A stretch of 64,000 nucleotides of DNA from Scylla paramamosain. Taxonomy: Eukaryota > Arthropoda > Malacostraca > Decapoda > Portunidae. The translations under genes and the position numbers were made by a program. The notes under the pieces are model-generated. The model was not told where the DNA came from, searched no databases, and was given only the letters and a program-made list of their open reading frames with translations. Numbering within the stretch: the stretch's first letter is position 1; every line of letters begins with the position of its first letter. Location of the stretch: positions 17,419,766 through 17,483,765 of the forward strand of contig NC_087166.1 in the NCBI RefSeq assembly GCF_035594125.1, in the 5' to 3' direction. Below, piece by piece: positions 50,239 through 64,000 of this stretch.

Positions 50239-50360
50239 TATGAAGAAGATGACAAGGCAAAAAAGGAGCTGAAGCAGCTGGCAGAGGACCTGAAGAGTTT
50301 ACGGCCTAATACCAACTCCCTCAACGCAGCTCTCATCAAGCCTGTGCAGCGCATTCTCAG
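50239..50360 (+). CDS. DH-domain RhoGEF gene, exon c
   Basis: 122 bp encoding YEEDDKAKKELKQLAEDLKS, LRPNTNSLNAALIKPVQRIL and a split Arg/Lys codon (AG at the exon end). LIKPVQRI is the most conserved DH motif (CR3), which contacts the GTPase switch region. The exon follows an acceptor TTATGTAG and ends at GTGATT, a usable though weaker donor. The next exon should encode a YPLLL-type continuation; it was not found in the remaining 13.6 kb, so the gene continues beyond the window. The spacing and the KSL...LIKPVQR layout favour a Tuba/DNMBP-like DH domain. Confidence 0.88.
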
Positions 50361-50402
50361 GTGATTGGTAGGAACTTTTCGTCAGTAATCCTGTCACTCT
50401 AA

Positions 50403-50404
<2 letters not shown>

Positions 50405-50474
<70 letters not shown>
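50405..50474. repeat. (CA)n microsatellite 1
   Basis: About 70 bp of CA dinucleotides, 44 bp after the exon c donor. Confidence 0.95.
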
Positions 50475-50476
<2 letters not shown>

Positions 50477-50564
50477 CCTACCCAAAGATCGGTCACTGTG
50501 AGCTCTGAGCTCTTTCCGCAGGTGAACAGCTAACTGGATGATCAGCAGACGACCATCAGTTAAT

Positions 50565-50565
<1 letters not shown>

Positions 50566-50630
<65 letters not shown>
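50566..50630. repeat. (CA)n microsatellite 2
   Basis: About 65 bp of CA dinucleotides, separated from the first by 91 bp of unique sequence. Confidence 0.95.
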
Positions 50631-50632
<2 letters not shown>

Positions 50633-50639
50633 CGCACGA

Positions 50640-51410
50640 GCGCGCATGCGCATTAGTAAACTCTTTCATTCCTTTATAAACCATTTAATAAAAAAAAAAG
50701 AAAGAAATAAAATATGGTACAAACATTGCTAAGTGAGACACAAGTTGGTGTACTTGTATTAATAATAACCAGGTAATGGGTGCTTCAAGCCGCAGAGTAA
50801 CTTGAAGGACCTTCCTCTAGACGATCGCAAACCTGGTCATACGGAGCGCGCCTGCACAGGCCACGCCAAGTGTCACGCCGCCGTGATGTTTGTGGGGGAG
50901 TGACTTACGAGTATTGCTATAAATGACTGTGTTTTCAATATGTGGATCTTTATATTTAACAGTTTAACTAGTCGCAATATCATTGTTTTTTTTTTGTGTC
51001 ATTTTTTTTTTTTTCTTTTTACAATACATCTTGATTCTACAGTCAATGTTGAGTCTGATGGTGTCAACCAAAACTGGCTATCCCGTATATGAAGTGAGTT
51101 ATGGCATATAATTCTCGCATTTTGCGCGCTCGAGCTCCAGCTGTAGTAAGGAGTTGCGAGGCAGAAACGTTCGCTCACATGCGAATAAGTCGAAAAATGC
51201 ATAAAATGCATAAAATGTCATAAAATAAGAAAATTGCGCCGTCAAAAGTTACTTATCGAAGGGTGTTTCCAAGACTGAAATCGCAATTTTTAAATGCAAT
51301 GGCTACCAAAACGTGCTTCTGGCCAAATCATCGTTGTACCATCCAGGGGCTAGGCAGAGCGGTGGGTTGTAGAGATGTGCGGTAACCCCTCGCTGGGGGG
51401 GTTCTATTTA
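50640..51410. other. Unassigned intronic sequence
   Basis: No exon, transposon protein or structured repeat was recognised, apart from homopolymer T-runs at 50983-51020. Confidence 0.3.
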
Positions 51411-51433
51411 TTTATTTATTTTTTTAATAAATA

Positions 51434-51441
51434 AAGATATA

Positions 51442-51501
<60 letters not shown>

Positions 51502-51835
51502 CAAAGTTTACCTATTGGTAGCCTTGTCGGCTGAAAATCCACATCATTTAGTAAGTATTTACTTACATGTTAACATACTTAATATTACATATTAAGTATA
51601 TACCAGCTTCTAAGTAAGTATCTTTCACTGAGATACAATACTACGGCTGTCAAAAGTCGCTGACCAACCTGGAAGACCAGGCCTGGGATGATCATGCTAC
51701 CACGAGTATCTTTTTCTCTGGCATTTGTTTTTACTCCCTAAGCAGCGGGTCACAACCTCCAACTTACACCAGGTACTTAATCGCTGCTGGGTAAACAAGA
51801 TAAGGCGATAGGGACAGTAAGTTTAAATAAATGGT
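51434..51835 (-). mobile_element. SINE copy 2, 5'-truncated, with (ATT)n tail
   Basis: The body matches the SINE at 7311-7600: ACGGCTGTCAAAAG against GTGGCTGCCAAATAG, GGGATGATCATGC against GGGATGGTCAGGC, CGGGTCACAACCTCC against CGGGTCACAACTCCC, and CAGGTACTTAATC against TAGGTACCTAATC. The (AAT)n at 51434-51500 is the tail on the - strand. The tRNA head is missing. Confidence 0.75.
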
Positions 51836-51884
51836 TCTAAACCCAAGTAGGTAAAGTAATCAGGGAGATGCCACAGAGATAATT

Positions 51885-51997
51885 TTTGTGACCATTATTG
51901 TTTTTAATATATATTAACGAGTTTGTGGGATTAGTAGTGATGTTAGTAAATTTGAGGATGACACGAAGATAGGTATGTTAACTAGGTCAAATCCGGA
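51885..51997 (+). mobile_element. CR1-like LINE RT fragment
   Basis: Encodes GISSDVSKFEDDTKIG, the RT active-site block normally read as KFADDTKIG, with the preceding YINEF block (IYINDL-like) in a shifted frame. Ala to Glu in FADD suggests a dead copy. It differs from family L and matches the type of the fragment at 59.3 kb. It is directly joined to the 3'-truncated end of the next L copy. Confidence 0.65.
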
Positions 51998-54338
51998 TAT
52001 GGTATCATCAGCGTAGGAGTGGATAGGACAAGAAGTTTGGTTTAGAAGGTCATTAATGAATAATAAGAAGAGAGTGGGTGACAGGACAGAATCCTGAGGA
52101 ACACCACTGTTAATAGATTTAGGAGAAGAACAGTGACCGTCTACCACAGCAGCAATAGAACGGTCAGAAAGGAAACTTGAGATGAAGTTACAGAGAGAAG
52201 GAGAGAAGCCGTAGGAAGGTAGTTTGGAAATCAAAGCTTTGTGCCAGACTCTATCAAAAGATTTTATATGTCCAAGGCAACAGCAAGAGTTTTACCAAAA
52301 TCTCTATAAGAGGATGACCAAGACTCAGTAAGGAAAGCCAGGAGATCACCAGTAGAGCGGCCTTGACGGAACCCATACTGGCGATCAGATAGAAGGTTGT
52401 GAAGTGATAGATGTTTAAGAATCTTCCTGTTGAGGATAGATTCAAAAACTTTAGATAACCAGGAAATTAAAGCAATAGGACGGTAGTTTGAGGGATTAGA
52501 ACGGTCACCCTTTTTAGGAACATGTTGAATGTAGGCAAACTTCCAGCAAGAAGGAAAGGTAGATGTTGACGGACAGAGCTGAAAGAGTTTGACTAGGCAC
52601 GGAGGCACAGTTTCGGAGAACAATAGGAGGGACCCCATCAGGTCCATAAGCCATCCGAGGGTTTAGGTCAGCGAGGGCATGGAAAATATCATTGCGAAGA
52701 ATTTTAATACATGGCATGAAGTAGTCAGATGATGGAGGAGAGGGAGGAACAAGCCCAGAGTCATCCAAGGTAGAGTTTTTTGCAAAGGTTTGAGCGAAGA
52801 GTTCAGCTTTAGAAATAGATGTGATAGCAGTGGTGCCATCTGGTTGAAACAGAGGAGGGAAAGAAGAAGCAAAGTTATTGGAGATATTTTTGGCTAGATG
52901 CCAGAAGTCACGAGGGGAGTTAGATCTTGAAAGGTTTTGACACTTTCTGTTAATGAAGGAGTTTTTGGGTAGTTGGAGAACAGACTTGGCATGGTTCCGG
53001 GCAAAAATATAAAGTGCATGAGATTCTGGTGATGGAAGGCTTAAGTACCTTTTGTGGGCCACCTCTCCTTCATGTATAGCACGAGAACAAGCTGTGTTAA
53101 ACCAAGGTTTAGAAGGTTTAGGACGAGAAAATGAGTGATGAATGTACCCCTCCACGCCAGACACTATCACCTCTGTTATGGACTCAGCACACAAAGACGG
53201 GTCTCTGACACGGAAGCGGTAGTCATTCCAAGGAAAATCAGCAAAATACCTCCTCAGGTCCCCCCAACTAGCAGAGGCAAACCGCCAGAGGCACCTTCGC
53301 TTAGGGGGATCCTGAGGAGGGATTGGAGCGATAGGACAAGATAAAGATATGAGATTGTGATTGGAGGAGCCCAACGGAGAAGAAAGGGTGACAGCATAAG
53401 CAGAAGGATTAGAGGTCAGGAAAAGGTCAAGAATGTTGGGCGTATCTCCAAGAGGGTCAGGAATACGAGTAGGGTGTTGCACCAATTGCTCTAGGTCGTG
53501 GAGGATAGCAAAGTTGTAGGCTAGTTCACCAGGATGGTCAGTTAAGGGAGAGGAAAGCCAAAGCTGGTGGTGAACATTGAAGTCTCCAAGAATGGAGATC
53601 TCTGTAAAAGGGAAGAGAGTCAGAATGTGCTCCACTTTTGAAGCTAAGTAGTCAAAGAATTTCTTATAGTCAGAGGAGTTAGGTAAGAGGTATACAGTAC
53701 AGATAAATTTAGTCTGAGAGTGACTGTATAGTCGTAGCCAGATGGTGGAAAACTCGGAAGATTCAAGAGCGTGGGCACATAAACGAATCATCCAGCTTTG
53801 GATCGGAAATGAGGATAGAGAAAGTAGGAGGGAACAGAAAAGGGGCTACTGTCAGTTGCCTAAGACACCTGAGTTTCAGTGAGGAAAAGAAGATGAGGTT
53901 TAGAAGAGGAGAAGTGGTGTTCTACAGATTGAAAATTAGATCTTAGACCGTGAATGTTACAGAAGTAAATGAAGAAAAAGTTGAGGGGGGGGTGTCAAGA
54001 CACTTAGGGTCGTCGACAGAAAGGCAGTCCGACCTGGGGACATTTATGGTCCCCTTCCCAGATGGGGACTCCGAGGCTGGTGTATGAGTCGCCATTATGA
54101 TTTTTAAATTTTTGAGTGAAGGGTGTGTGTGTTATTAGGTGCTTGTAGTTTTGTGTGAAGGAAGAGAGTTGTCTTTAGAGGGCAGGCTGTGACTGCCCCA
54201 TTGTGTTGTGAGACACAAAGGGAAACGTTCAGTCAGGTCACAGCTGGGTTTAATGATAAATTCACAGCATCCCCTGAACGGTGATTTAGACCTCACTGGG
54301 AGTAATTACCGTTTCGGCCGGTGTCTACTGCCTCCTCC
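51998..54338 (-). mobile_element. LINE family L copy, 3'-truncated
   Basis: Full 5' end (54338), 5'UTR, leader, endonuclease and RT up to YADD, but no C-terminal domain or 3'UTR: it starts at GGTATCATCAGC. Loss of the 3' end is unusual for LINEs and implies a later rearrangement, or that the CR1-like piece to its left marks a deletion junction. Confidence 0.88.
52514..53791 (-). CDS. LINE L ORF segment, endonuclease and N-terminal RT (425 codons)
   Basis: Open from after the first endonuclease block through [17 protein letters not shown] (Asp to Asn in the SDH motif of sister copies) and the linker to [20 protein letters not shown] short deletion removing the LAPC coding region, at about 52598, shifts the frame so that RT continues at 52264-52647 in another frame. 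The start of the protein (13511-13813 equivalent) is upstream in another frame, after a deletion at about 53770. Inactive. Confidence 0.85.
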   Translation of the reverse strand: MIRLCAHALESSEFSTIWLRLYSHSQTKFICTVYLLPNSSDYKKFFDYLASKVEHILTLFPFTEISILGDFNVHHQLWLSSPLTDHPGELAYNFAILHDLEQLVQHPTRIPDPLGDTPNILDLFLTSNPSAYAVTLSSPLGSSNHNLISLSCPIAPIPPQDPPKRRCLWRFASASWGDLRRYFADFPWNDYRFRVRDPSLCAESITEVIVSGVEGYIHHSFSRPKPSKPWFNTACSRAIHEGEVAHKRYLSLPSPESHALYIFARNHAKSVLQLPKNSFINRKCQNLSRSNSPRDFWHLAKNISNNFASSFPPLFQPDGTTAITSISKAELFAQTFAKNSTLDDSGLVPPSPPSSDYFMPCIKILRNDIFHALADLNPRMAYGPDGVPPIVLRNCASVPSQTLSALSVNIYLSFLLEVCLHSTCS

Positions 54339-56179
54339 TGGTGCAACACCATACTCGTATTCCTGACTGTCTTGGAGATACGCCCAAAATTCTTGACCTT
54401 TTTCTAACCTCTTATCATTCTGTTTATTATGATGCCCTATCTTCTCCGTTGGGCTCCTCCGATCACAATCTCATATTTGTATCTTGTCCTATCGCTCCCA
54501 TCCTTTCTCAGGATCCCCCTAAACGGTAATGCCTCTGGCGTTTCTGCCTCTCCTAGTTGGGGGAACATGAGGAGGTATTTTGTTGATTTTCCTTGGAATA
54601 ATTACTGCTTCCGTGTCAAAGACCTGTCTCTGTATATCAAGCGCATAACAGAGGTGACAGTGTCTGGCATGGAGGCGTACGTTCCTTAACTCTTTTTTTC
54701 TCGACCTAAACCTTCCAAAACTTTAACATAGCCTGTTCTCGTGGTATACATGATAGAGAGGTAGCCCACAAAAGGTACCTAAGCATTCCATCACCAGAAT
54801 CTCATGCGCTTTATATTTCTGCCTGGAACCATGCTAAGCCTGTTCTCCAACTAACCAAAAACTCCTTTATTAATAGAAAGTCTCAAAATCTTTCAAGATG
54901 ACTTTCATGACTTCTGCCACATAGCCAAAAAAATCTCAATTAATTTTGCTTCTTCTTTCCCTCCTTTATTTCAAATGGCACTACTCCTATCATATCTGTT
55001 TATAAAGCTGAACTTTTCTCTCAAATCTTTGCTGAAAAAAAAAAAAAAACTCAGGGCTTGTTTCTCTCTCTCCTCCACCCTCTGATTACTTCATGCTACC
55101 TATTAAAATTCTTCTTCTGGTGTTTTCCATGCCCTCGCTGGCCCAAATCCTTGGAAGGCCTATGGACCTGGTGGGATCCCTCCCAATCAGGTCCCCTTGC
55201 CTAGCCAAATTCTTTCAACTCTGCCTCTCCTTCTCACTGGAAGTTTGCCTACATTCAGCCTGTTCCTAAAAAGAGTGACCGTTCTAATCCACCAGACTAC
55301 CGTCCTATTGCTTTAATTTCCTGCCTATCTAAAGTTTTTGAATCTATACACAAAAGGACGATTCTTAAACATCTATCACTTCACAACCTTGTATTTGATC
55401 GCCAGTATGGGTTCCGTCAAGATCGTTCTACTGGTGATCTGGCTTTCCTAACTGAGTCTTGGCCATTCTTTCTAAGAAATTTTGGTGAAACTTTTGCTGT
55501 TACATTAGACATATCAAAAGCTTTTGATAGAGTCTGGCACAAAGTTTTGATTTCCGAATTACCCTCGTACGGCTTTTATCTTTCTGACTGTAAGTTCATC
55601 TCAAGTCTCCTTTCTGACCGTTCTATTGTTGCTGTTCTTTTCCTAAATCTATTAACAGTGGTGTTTCTCAGGGTTCTGTCCTGTCACCCACTATTTTCTT
55701 ATTATTCATCAATGATCTAAACCAAACTTCTTGTCGTGTCCACTCTTACGTTGATAATACAACCCTGCGCTTTTCCACGTCTTTTCGTAGACGTTCAACC
55801 TTTAGGAAGTAAACAGTTCACGCAGGGAAGCCACAGACGCCTTACTTCTGATCTCTCCAAAATTTCTGACTGGGGCAGAGCAAACTTGGTGTTGAATGCC
55901 TCAGAAAATGAATTCCTCCATCTATCAACTCGACACAACCTTTCAGATATTTATCTTCACTTCTTTAATCACTCTCAACTGCCCCCCCCCATCTCTTCTA
56001 CACTGTCCTCCTCGGTCTGTCCTTTACTTATAATATTAAGTGGAAGCTCCACATCTAATCTCTAGCTAAAAATAGTTTCTATGAAGTTAGGTGTTCAGAG
56101 ACTTCTCCATTAGTTTTCTCACCCTTGCAGCTGTTAACTCTGTGCATGTGACTTACTTATCCGTCACTATGCTTCATAT

Positions 56180-56243
<64 letters not shown>

Positions 56244-57297
56244 GGCAGGCGGGGGGTAGGGGAGGGGTCCACTCATACAGCTCTTCTAGACAGGAGGAAT
56301 CAAAATTTTTTCGTCTCATCAACTCCTCTCCTCTAACTGACTGTCTTCAGCCTCTTTTTCAACGCCGCAATGTTGCATCTCTTGCTATCTTCTACCGCTA
56401 TTTTCATGCTAACTGCTCTTCTTATCTTGCTAACTGCATGCCAGACTTCTGATATCTCCAGAATATATGATTGATGCATTGTTCAATGCCTTAAAAACTT
56501 AATTCCTCAATGTATCATCTCGACACAACCTTCCAGACAACTATCCTCACTTCATCAATGACTCTGAACTGCCCCCCCGCCCAATCCTCTTTTACACTGA
56601 ACGTCCTCGGTCTGTCTTTTACTTATGGAAACTCCACACCTAATCTCTAGCTAAAACAGCTTCTCTGAAGTTAAGCGTTCTGAGACGTCTCCGCCAGTTT
56701 TTCTCACCCCCCCCTCCAGCTGCTAACTCTGTACAAGGGCCTTATCCGTCCATGTATGGAGTATGCTTCACATGTCTGGGGGGGTTCCACTCATACTGCT
56801 CTTTTAGACAGAGTGGAATCAAAAGCTTTTCGTCTCAACTCCTCTCCATTAACCGACTGTCTTCAGCCTCTTTCTCATCCTCGCAATATTGCATCTCTAG
56901 CTATCTTTTACCGCTATTTTCATGCTAACTGTTTTTCCGATCTTGCTAACTTCATGCCTGCCCTCCTCCCGCGTCTTTGATGCACAAGACTTTCTTCTTT
57001 CTCTCACCCCTATTCTGTCCAACTCCATAATGTAAGAGTTAACCACTATTGTCAATCATTCATCCCTTTCTCTGGTAAACTCTAAAACTCTCTGCCTGCT
57101 TTTGTATTTTCACCTTTCTAAATCGAATTCCTTGAAGAGGGAGGTTTCAAGACACTTATACTTCAATTTTTGACTGCCGCTTTGGACCCTATTCGGTGAT
57201 CGGCATCTCAGTGGGCATTTTTTTGTTTTTATTGGATTATTGTTGTCCTTGGCCGGTGTCTCTCTTACATAAAAAAAAAAAAAAATAAATAAATAAA
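54339..57297 (+). mobile_element. LINE family L, composite + strand copy
   Basis: Starts abruptly at the [10 protein letters not shown] position of the endonuclease, runs through linker and RT (a [11 protein letters not shown] block at about 55510; YADD altered to YVDN at about 55750), then the C-terminal domain. At about 56446 it jumps back to the TSDLSKIS position and repeats the C-terminal region before the 3'UTR and an A15-(TAAA)n tail at 57270-57300. All frames are decayed. Confidence 0.85.
56179..56240. repeat. (GT)n microsatellite inside LINE L
   Basis: About 62 bp of GT dinucleotides interrupting the C-terminal coding region, at the position where sister copies read CATGTCTGGGGGG. 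Expansion probably began from that TGTCTG context. Confidence 0.9.
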
Positions 57298-57300
57298 TAA

Positions 57301-58009
57301 AGCCTATCATTTAAGGGCAGCAAGTAGGTTGGGGATAAGAAGAGTGTGAAGTGTGTGGGTGTGGTAGTGTAGAGGCGTTCCCTTGGAGAAAGGACTTATT
57401 CTTCCTCCAAGGGCGTCCAAGCGTGACACGTGACTCCCAGCACGAGCCTTCATTGGCTGGCTTTTCCCTCGCTGCTGTGACTAGAGAGTCACTTCAGTCT
57501 GGCCCCAGCAACTAATAGCTTTCACTCAAGTGCGGCAAGAAGCTTCCATAGATAATTTTACTTGGATGGATTTTTTTACTTTATTGCGGAGTCCATTCTA
57601 ACGTCCGCGATCTCTCCTTTCACGGTAAGAAGGTTTGGGAAGATAATGCAATAAAAAAAATAATAAATATGGCCATGAGGTCGCTTACGTCACTATGGCT
57701 CTGGTCGCCTCATATGTAGTCCTTACAGAGGAATACAGACAGCCACACACGCGCAGAATTATGAAGTCCTCTGGTTTGAGAGCATCTAGCATCAAGCTCT
57801 GAATTCCAGTCGCACTTAACGGCACAAAAATACTAATGAAACAAGTTTACCAAAACTGACAGGGCCCGAGATAGGAAACCACACCCAGGTTCCAAACACG
57901 ACACAAACTACTAGAACGTCGTGACAGAGAGTGTAAGACTCGTAGTCCATCACAGTTCGACTGGCACCACACTTAACCAAGCTTGTGACTGGCGCTCATC
58001 TTACCTAGC
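57301..58009. other. Unassigned sequence between LINE copies
   Basis: No gene or known repeat was recognised. Confidence 0.3.
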
Positions 58010-59298
<1,289 letters not shown>

Positions 59299-59858
59299 TT
59301 AAAGTTATACTTGGCGCTGGTCAGACCTCATGTAGACTACGCTGTGCAGTTCTGGTCCCCACATTACAGAAAAGATATAGGTCTATTAGAATCAGTACAG
59401 AGGAGAATGACTAAAAGGATACAGGGGCTGAAGGGTATTCCTTTCGAAGCGAGATTAAGGCTGTTAAATTTACATTCTTTACAGAGACGTACGTTACGAG
59501 GGGACCTGATAGAAGTCTTTAAGTGGTAAAAGGGTTATAATAAGGGGGATGTAAGTAAAATTCTTAGGATCAGCTACCAGGATAGAACATGAAATAACGG
59601 GTTCAAGCTTGAAAAACTTAGGTTTAGGGAGTAGATAAGAAGAAATAGGTTCTCAGATAGAGTGGTAGATGAGTGGAACGGACTCAGTAATCATGTTGTT
59701 AGTGCTAAAACATAGGGAGCTTTAAGAGAAGATTAGACGGGATTATAGATGGGGAGAATAGATGGAAATAGTTAGGCATATTTCATACAGCGACTGCCAC
59801 GTGTAACCCTGGTCGCTTCTTGGAGCTTCCCTTATTTCTTATGTTCTTATGTTCTTAT
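59299..59858 (+). mobile_element. CR1-like LINE 3' fragment with octamer tail
   Basis: Encodes LVRPHVDYAVQFWSPHYRKD and later SVQRRMTKRIQGLKG and LRGDLIEVFKW, the C-terminal RT region well known from CR1-type LINEs. Then follows a 3'UTR ending in about three TTATGTTC repeats (59835-59860). Short octamer tails in place of poly(A) are a CR1 trait. The protein frame is open for 72 codons, then stops at a TAA. Confidence 0.8.
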
Positions 59859-59864
59859 GCTCTC

Positions 59865-61618
59865 CTCTAACTCCACGCTCTTGAATCTTCCGAGTTTTCT
59901 ACCATCTGGCTATGACTACAGAGTCACTCTCAAACTAAATTTATCTGTGCTGTATACATCTCACCTAACTCCTCTGACTATAAGAAATTCTTTGACTTCC
60001 AAAGTGGAGCACATTCTGACTCTCTTCCGTTTTGCAGAGATCTCCAATCTTGGAGACTTCAATGTTCACAACCAGCTTTGGCTTTCCCCTCCCTTCACTG
60101 ACCATCCTAGTGAACTAGCCTTCAGCTTTGCTATCCTCCAAGACCTAGAGCAATTGGTGCAACACCCTACTCGTATTCCTGACTGTCTTGGAGATACGCC
60201 CAACATTTTTTACCTTTTCCTGAACTCTTATCCTTCCGCTTATGCTGTCACCCTCTCTTCTCCGTTTGGCTCCTCCGACCTCAATCTCATATCTGTATTT
60301 TGTCCTATCGCTCCAATGCCTCCTCGGGATTCCCCTAAGCGAAGGTGCCTATGGCATTTTGCCTCTACTAGTGGGAGGACTTGAGGTATTTTGCTGATTT
60401 TCCTTGGAATGACTACTGTTTTCGTGTCAGACACCTGCCTTTGTGTGCTGAGCGTATAATAGAGGTGATAGTGTCTGGCATGGAGGCGTACATTCCTCAC
60501 TCTTTTTCTCGATCTAAACCTTCCAAACCTTGGCTTAACACAACTTGTTCTCTCGTGACAGAGAGGTGGCCCAGAAAAGGTACTTGAGCCTTCCGTCACC
60601 AGAATCTCATGCACGTTATATTTCTGCCCAGAACCATGCCAGTTCTGTTCTCCAATGAGCCAAAAACTCCTTCATTAATAGAATGAGTCAAAATCTTTCA
60701 AGATCTAACACCCCTCGCGACTTCTGGCATCTAGCCAAAAAATATCTCCAATAACTTTTCTTATTCTTCTTTCCCTCCTTTATTTCAACCAGATGGCACC
60801 ACTGCTATCACATCTATTTATAAAGCTGAACTCTTCTCTCAAACCTTTGCTAAAAACTCTACCTTGGACGATTCTGGGTTTGTTCCTCCCTCTCCTTCAC
60901 CCTCTGACTACTTCATGCTACCTATTAAAATTCTTCCCAATGATGTTTTCCATGTCCTCGCTGGTCTAAACCGTCGGACGGCGTATGGACCTGCTGGGGT
61001 CCCTCCTATTGTTCTCCGAAACTGTGCCTTCGTGCTTGCCTATTCAAAACTCTTTCAAGTCTGTCTGTCTACATCTACTTTTCCTTTTTGCTAAAAGTTT
61101 GCCTACATTCAGCCTGTTCTAAAAAGGGTGACCGTTCTAATCCCTCAAACCACCGTCATATTGCTTTAATTTCCTGGCTATCTATCCTCAACAGGAAGAT
61201 TCTTAAACATCTATCACTTTACAACCTTCTATCTGATCGTTAGTATGGGTTACGTCAACGCCGCTCTACTGGTGATCTTCTGGCTTTCCTTGCTGAGTCT
61301 TGATCATCCTCTTTTAGAGATTCTTATGAATATTTTGCTGTTGCCTTGGACATATCAAAAGTTTTTGATAGAGTCTGACACAAAGCTTTGATTTCCAAAT
61401 TAACCTCCTACGATTTCTATCCTTTTCTCTGTAACTTCATCTCAAGTTTCCTTTCTGACTGTTCTATTGCTGCTGTGGTAGACAGTCACTGTTCTTCTCC
61501 TAAATCTATTAACAGTGGTGTTCATCAGGGTTCTGTGCTGTTACCCACTCTCTTCTTATTATTCATCAATGACCATATAAACCAAACTTCTTGTCCTATC
61601 CACTCCTACGCTGATGAT
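59865..61618 (+). mobile_element. LINE family L, + strand copy truncated at both ends
   Basis: From the [11 protein letters not shown] position of the endonuclease, through [12 protein letters not shown], an SSDLN form of the SDH motif, the linker, [12 protein letters not shown] and VHQGSVLLPTLF, to YADDA at 61612, where unrelated sequence begins. Several frameshifts. The catalytic endonuclease His is replaced by Leu. Confidence 0.88.
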
Positions 61619-62639
<1,021 letters not shown>

Positions 62640-63728
62640 TGTCACGATCGCTTACTTACTTACCTGCGATCGTACGATCCCGGTTATCTCTCCAAGAAAG
62701 TGGACGTTACACTGATCCCGGAAAGTTTTAAAGGTCTGGATTTTTAAAGGCTTCGAGTGCCTACCCGACCTATCCGAAATCGTCAGAATTATCTCTCACT
62801 CCACCTTTACCTTGACTCAGCACACCTGGAATTACCTCTAATACCAGATTGACGTTGGGGGAGTAGAAAACACGATTATTCTATGTTACAAGCACATATA
62901 TTAATACTAATAATAATTCACAAACAACATGAGATAGTACACGTTACTACATGACGTTTTCGCCACTTCCCACATCACCAGAACCCGCTTACACCTCCAC
63001 CAGTCACAGAAATATTTCCCCTCAACCGCAGGAATTTACCTTGACACCATTACCGCGTCCCCAGACAATAATTCCCGTATTTCACCTCCTCAAGCCTCAC
63101 AGGAGATTACCATCATCACCAAAGATTACCCATAACACCATAACACCGTCCCCAAAATCACCAATACACCACAACACCAGCTTCCAAGATTAACACCACA
63201 ACCTCCACTCACAAAATGGCTGCCAGTTTGACCTATGACCCCTTCCAACCACGTCACCGGCACAACTCAACAACCGAATTTCAGCGGACAAGAGCTCTTG
63301 GTACCACAAAAGACTCACTAACCTGATCCTGGATATCAAGGTTATACTGCTACACCACTAATACCTCCACAAACTCACTCCATCACCAATCCACACCAAG
63401 ATCCTTCCCTGAGAGACGCCTTCCCTCCACCTTTCCTCACGACCCAAGGCGCTCTGCCTTTCCCCTCCTTGGAATGTGTTGTTGCCCACTCAAGCTCCCC
63501 TCGTTTTCAACGTATTTCACCTCAATTATACTTCCTTCCTTATACATACAAAGATATAGAGAGCTTAAATTATGAAAAGAATAATACTACATGATATAAA
63601 ATGGGTAAATAAGCCTTACACTACTTATAACAATAATAAGGATAATGCCCGAATGGCAGGTAACAGGAACACGGGGACACTAAGAAAACGTGATCCCATT
63701 CAAGGTAAACTCGGCCAATAACATGACA
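62640..63728. mobile_element. Solo-LTR-like element, copy 2
   Basis: Partner of 19061-20200, matching at CCCGGTTATCT, CCAAGAAAGTGGACG, CGAGTGCCTACCCG, the middle block TTCAGCGGACAAGAG with CTCTTGGTACCAC, and the end GGTAAACTCGGCCAATAAC. It has the complete TG...CA ends and about 24 extra bases near the start (CTTACTTACTTACCTGCG region). No coding capacity. Confidence 0.7.
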
Positions 63729-63729
63729 A

Positions 63730-63865
<136 letters not shown>

Positions 63866-64000
63866 TATGTAGAAGACACGTCGGCCAAGGGCAGCAAAAA
63901 AATAATATATAAAAAAAAAGACTGATATGACAGTCCCTGAATAGTGTCTGAGGCGGTAGTCAAAAATTGAGGACAAAGTGTCTTTAAACCTCCCTTTTCA
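63866..64000 (-). mobile_element. LINE family L 3' end, running out of the window
   Basis: 3'UTR in - orientation (ATGTAGAAG...CGGCCAAGGGC, GTCAAAAATTGAGGACAAAG). The rest of the copy lies beyond 64000. Confidence 0.85.

Overview
The window looks like a repeat-choked stretch of an arthropod genome, most likely a decapod crustacean and perhaps a brachyuran crab. That assignment rests on the intron/exon structure, very many long dinucleotide arrays, and about twenty copies of one LINE whose protein resembles sequences I remember from swimming-crab assemblies. It is an inference without a database search. There are no prokaryotic features.

Host gene. Three exons on the + strand (about 16673-16834, 49331-49501, 50239-50360) join in phase into the front two thirds of a DH (Dbl-homology, Rho guanine-nucleotide-exchange) domain. 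The first intron in view is about 32.5 kb and is filled almost entirely by nested transposons. The remaining exons lie outside the window or were not recognised.

Left flank (1-8300). GC-rich hairpins come first, followed by a dense array of canonical heat-shock elements (711-946) and a TATA box at 960. Immediately after these lies a decayed + strand copy of a multi-copy arthropod gene family with CxxC motifs (about 975-2840). Next come an AT-rich stretch, a foldback DNA-transposon-like element (5257-6273), and a tRNA-Val-derived SINE (about 7290-7703).

LINE family L. This family dominates the rest of the window. It has one ORF carrying an APE-type endonuclease and a reverse transcriptase, a 5'UTR of about 230 bp and a 3'UTR of about 130 bp. 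The 3' end usually runs into a long (TA)n array. Near-complete copies are at 10837-14047 and 39763-43047; a long 3'-truncated copy with an intact 5' end is at 51998-54338; the rest are fragments on both strands. Minor LINE fragments of a CR1-like type are at 51885-51997 and 59299-59858.

LTR elements. A young Ty3/gypsy element with CsRn1-like traits (37429-46208, - strand) sits inside a + strand L copy. It has 591-592-bp LTRs, a 4-bp target duplication, a tRNA-Trp-type primer site and a CHCC Gag knuckle, and it is itself split by a second L copy, giving three layers of nesting. Two older gypsy wrecks lie at about 22090-23560 and about 31000-35905. A 1.1-kb solo-LTR-like element occurs twice (19061-20200 and 62640-63728). 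A truncated IS630/Tc1-like transposase lies at about 29094-29440.

All transposon ORFs seen carry disabling lesions. The only apparently functional coding sequence is the DH-domain gene.
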